In this document: positions 63,503-64,000 of the stretch, in pieces | Layout: the number at the start of each line of letters is the position of its first letter | How positions within the stretch are numbered: the first letter of the stretch is position 1 | Assembly: GCA_041690035.1 (NCBI GenBank) | Contig: JBDNFC010000009.1 | Coordinates: 1-64,000 of the forward strand | Reading direction: 5' to 3' | Length of the DNA: 64,000 bases | Source of the DNA: CALSPH01 sp041690035 | GTDB lineage: Bacteria; Bacteroidota; Bacteroidia; NS11-12g; UBA955 | The notes under the pieces: generated by a model | Databases searched by the model: none | The model's input: only the letters and a program-made list of their open reading frames with translations | What the model was told of the DNA's origin: nothing | Program-made: the position numbers and the translations under genes

Positions 63503-64000
63503 ACTATTTTTTTATATTGATTAATTATTTTTTTTATGTTTTTATCTTTTTTGCACTTTGGCTCAAAAATAAACATCAAATTATGATCCATAAAATTTTT
63601 TTGAAGTGCATCTTCCAAATATACAATGCCTTCTGTTGTTCGCTCTAATTTTATTAAAATGGCTGCAATTCTATATTTAATTTGATGATTATTTGGCAAA
63701 TAACTCAATGCACTTTCTAAAATTTCTAGGGCCTTTTCATTTTTAGATTGCGTTGATAGGCAGGTAGAATAATCCAGCCAAACCTCATATTCATCAAAGT
63801 AAAATAATTTAAGCTGCTCATATATCTCCACAGCTTTTTCAGATTTATTTAATGCCAAATAAGTTGCTGCCAATGATAATCCAAATATGCTTTCCTCATT
63901 TCCTGAAATAAAATGAGCTTTTTTTAAAAAATGCAAGGCCATATTGTATGAAGACTCGGCCATAAGTGTTGCCCCAATGCCATACCAAGCTTGTGCATTA
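63499..64000 (-). CDS. Tetratricopeptide-repeat protein, 5' end outside window
   Basis: At least 166 codons; the frame is open to the right edge and reads NAQAWYGIGATLMAESSYNMAL before the first Met at 63963, so the true start lies beyond 64000. Contains about four TPR-like helix pairs (AWYGIGATLMAESSYNMALHFLKKA, SEKAVEIYEQLKLF, NEKALEILESALSY, TEGIVYLEDALQK). TPRs mediate protein contacts. Its TGA overlaps the comA start (ATGA). Confidence 0.85.
   Translation of the reverse strand, partial: NAQAWYGIGATLMAESSYNMALHFLKKAHFISGNEESIFGLSLAATYLALNKSEKAVEIYEQLKLFYFDEYEVWLDYSTCLSTQSKNEKALEILESALSYLPNNHQIKYRIAAILIKLERTTEGIVYLEDALQKNFMDHNLMFIFEPKCKKDKNIKKIINQYKKIV

Overview
The window is AT-rich chromosomal DNA from a member of the Bacteroidota. 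The evidence is a complete SprA (outer-membrane channel of the type IX secretion system), several secreted proteins with type IX C-terminal sorting signals, a serine-palmitoyltransferase-type enzyme, a TonB receptor with an N-terminal carboxypeptidase-like domain, and many promoters with the Bacteroidota -7 motif TAnnTTTG. A Chitinophagales/Sphingobacteriales-like lineage is plausible but not proven. I saw no tRNA, rRNA, CRISPR array or transposase.

Layout. 1-4250: the end of an unrecognised + strand gene, then the minus-strand run gapA-ffh-prfB-phosphoribosyltransferase; prfB carries a textbook programmed +1 frameshift. 4397-11321: serine palmitoyltransferase and a helix-hairpin-helix protein, then a PhoB/PhoR-like two-component pair and a large TonB receptor. 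Both the regulator gene and the receptor are preceded by three 7-bp repeats with an 11-bp period, which look like Pho boxes. 11346-20900: terminator, trxA, a secreted BNR-repeat protein, a PpiD-like chaperone, lpxB, surE, radA and a DUF58 protein. 20912-29905: adenylate cyclase, an FAD oxidoreductase/membrane-protein fusion broken by one in-frame TAA, a haloperoxidase-type PAP2 lipoprotein preceded by a 48-residue small ORF, a divergent pair sharing one CATG for both start codons, a LuxE-like protein, an FAH-family hydrolase and a sugar-phosphate isomerase. 30199-43429: DEAD-box helicase, KdsC-like phosphatase, sprA, ruvA, a lipoprotein, dnaG and a TerC protein.

43430-47280 is the accessory part: a frameshifted small gene, a structured non-coding element, a secreted DNA/RNA nuclease with two Cys/His modules, an orphan HsdR-N-type nuclease, and a small gene broken by TGA. 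Non-coding segments at its left interior and right edge share a 10-mer and GTTAT-type cores, which suggests mobile cassettes without a visible integrase.

47592-53846 holds envelope and stress genes: BON protein, DUF4136 lipoprotein, Cu-Zn superoxide dismutase, a bactofilin-like membrane protein, a nitroreductase-like protein and a secreted sugar dehydrogenase. 53947-64000 is entirely minus strand: alpha/beta hydrolase, a large type IX-secreted protein of unknown family, the unit YceI-DinB-NRDE-ATP-grasp, an outer-membrane protein, and TPR-phosphosulfolactate synthase-aldehyde dehydrogenase running off the right edge.

Themes: envelope building and secretion (SprA, PpiD-like, LpxB, KdsC-like, sphingolipid or sulfonolipid enzymes), phosphate-type signalling, and DNA/RNA housekeeping (prfB, ffh, radA, ruvA, dnaG). 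Three genes are interrupted (24284, about 43750-43775 and 46914), so either real gene decay or assembly errors should be considered.
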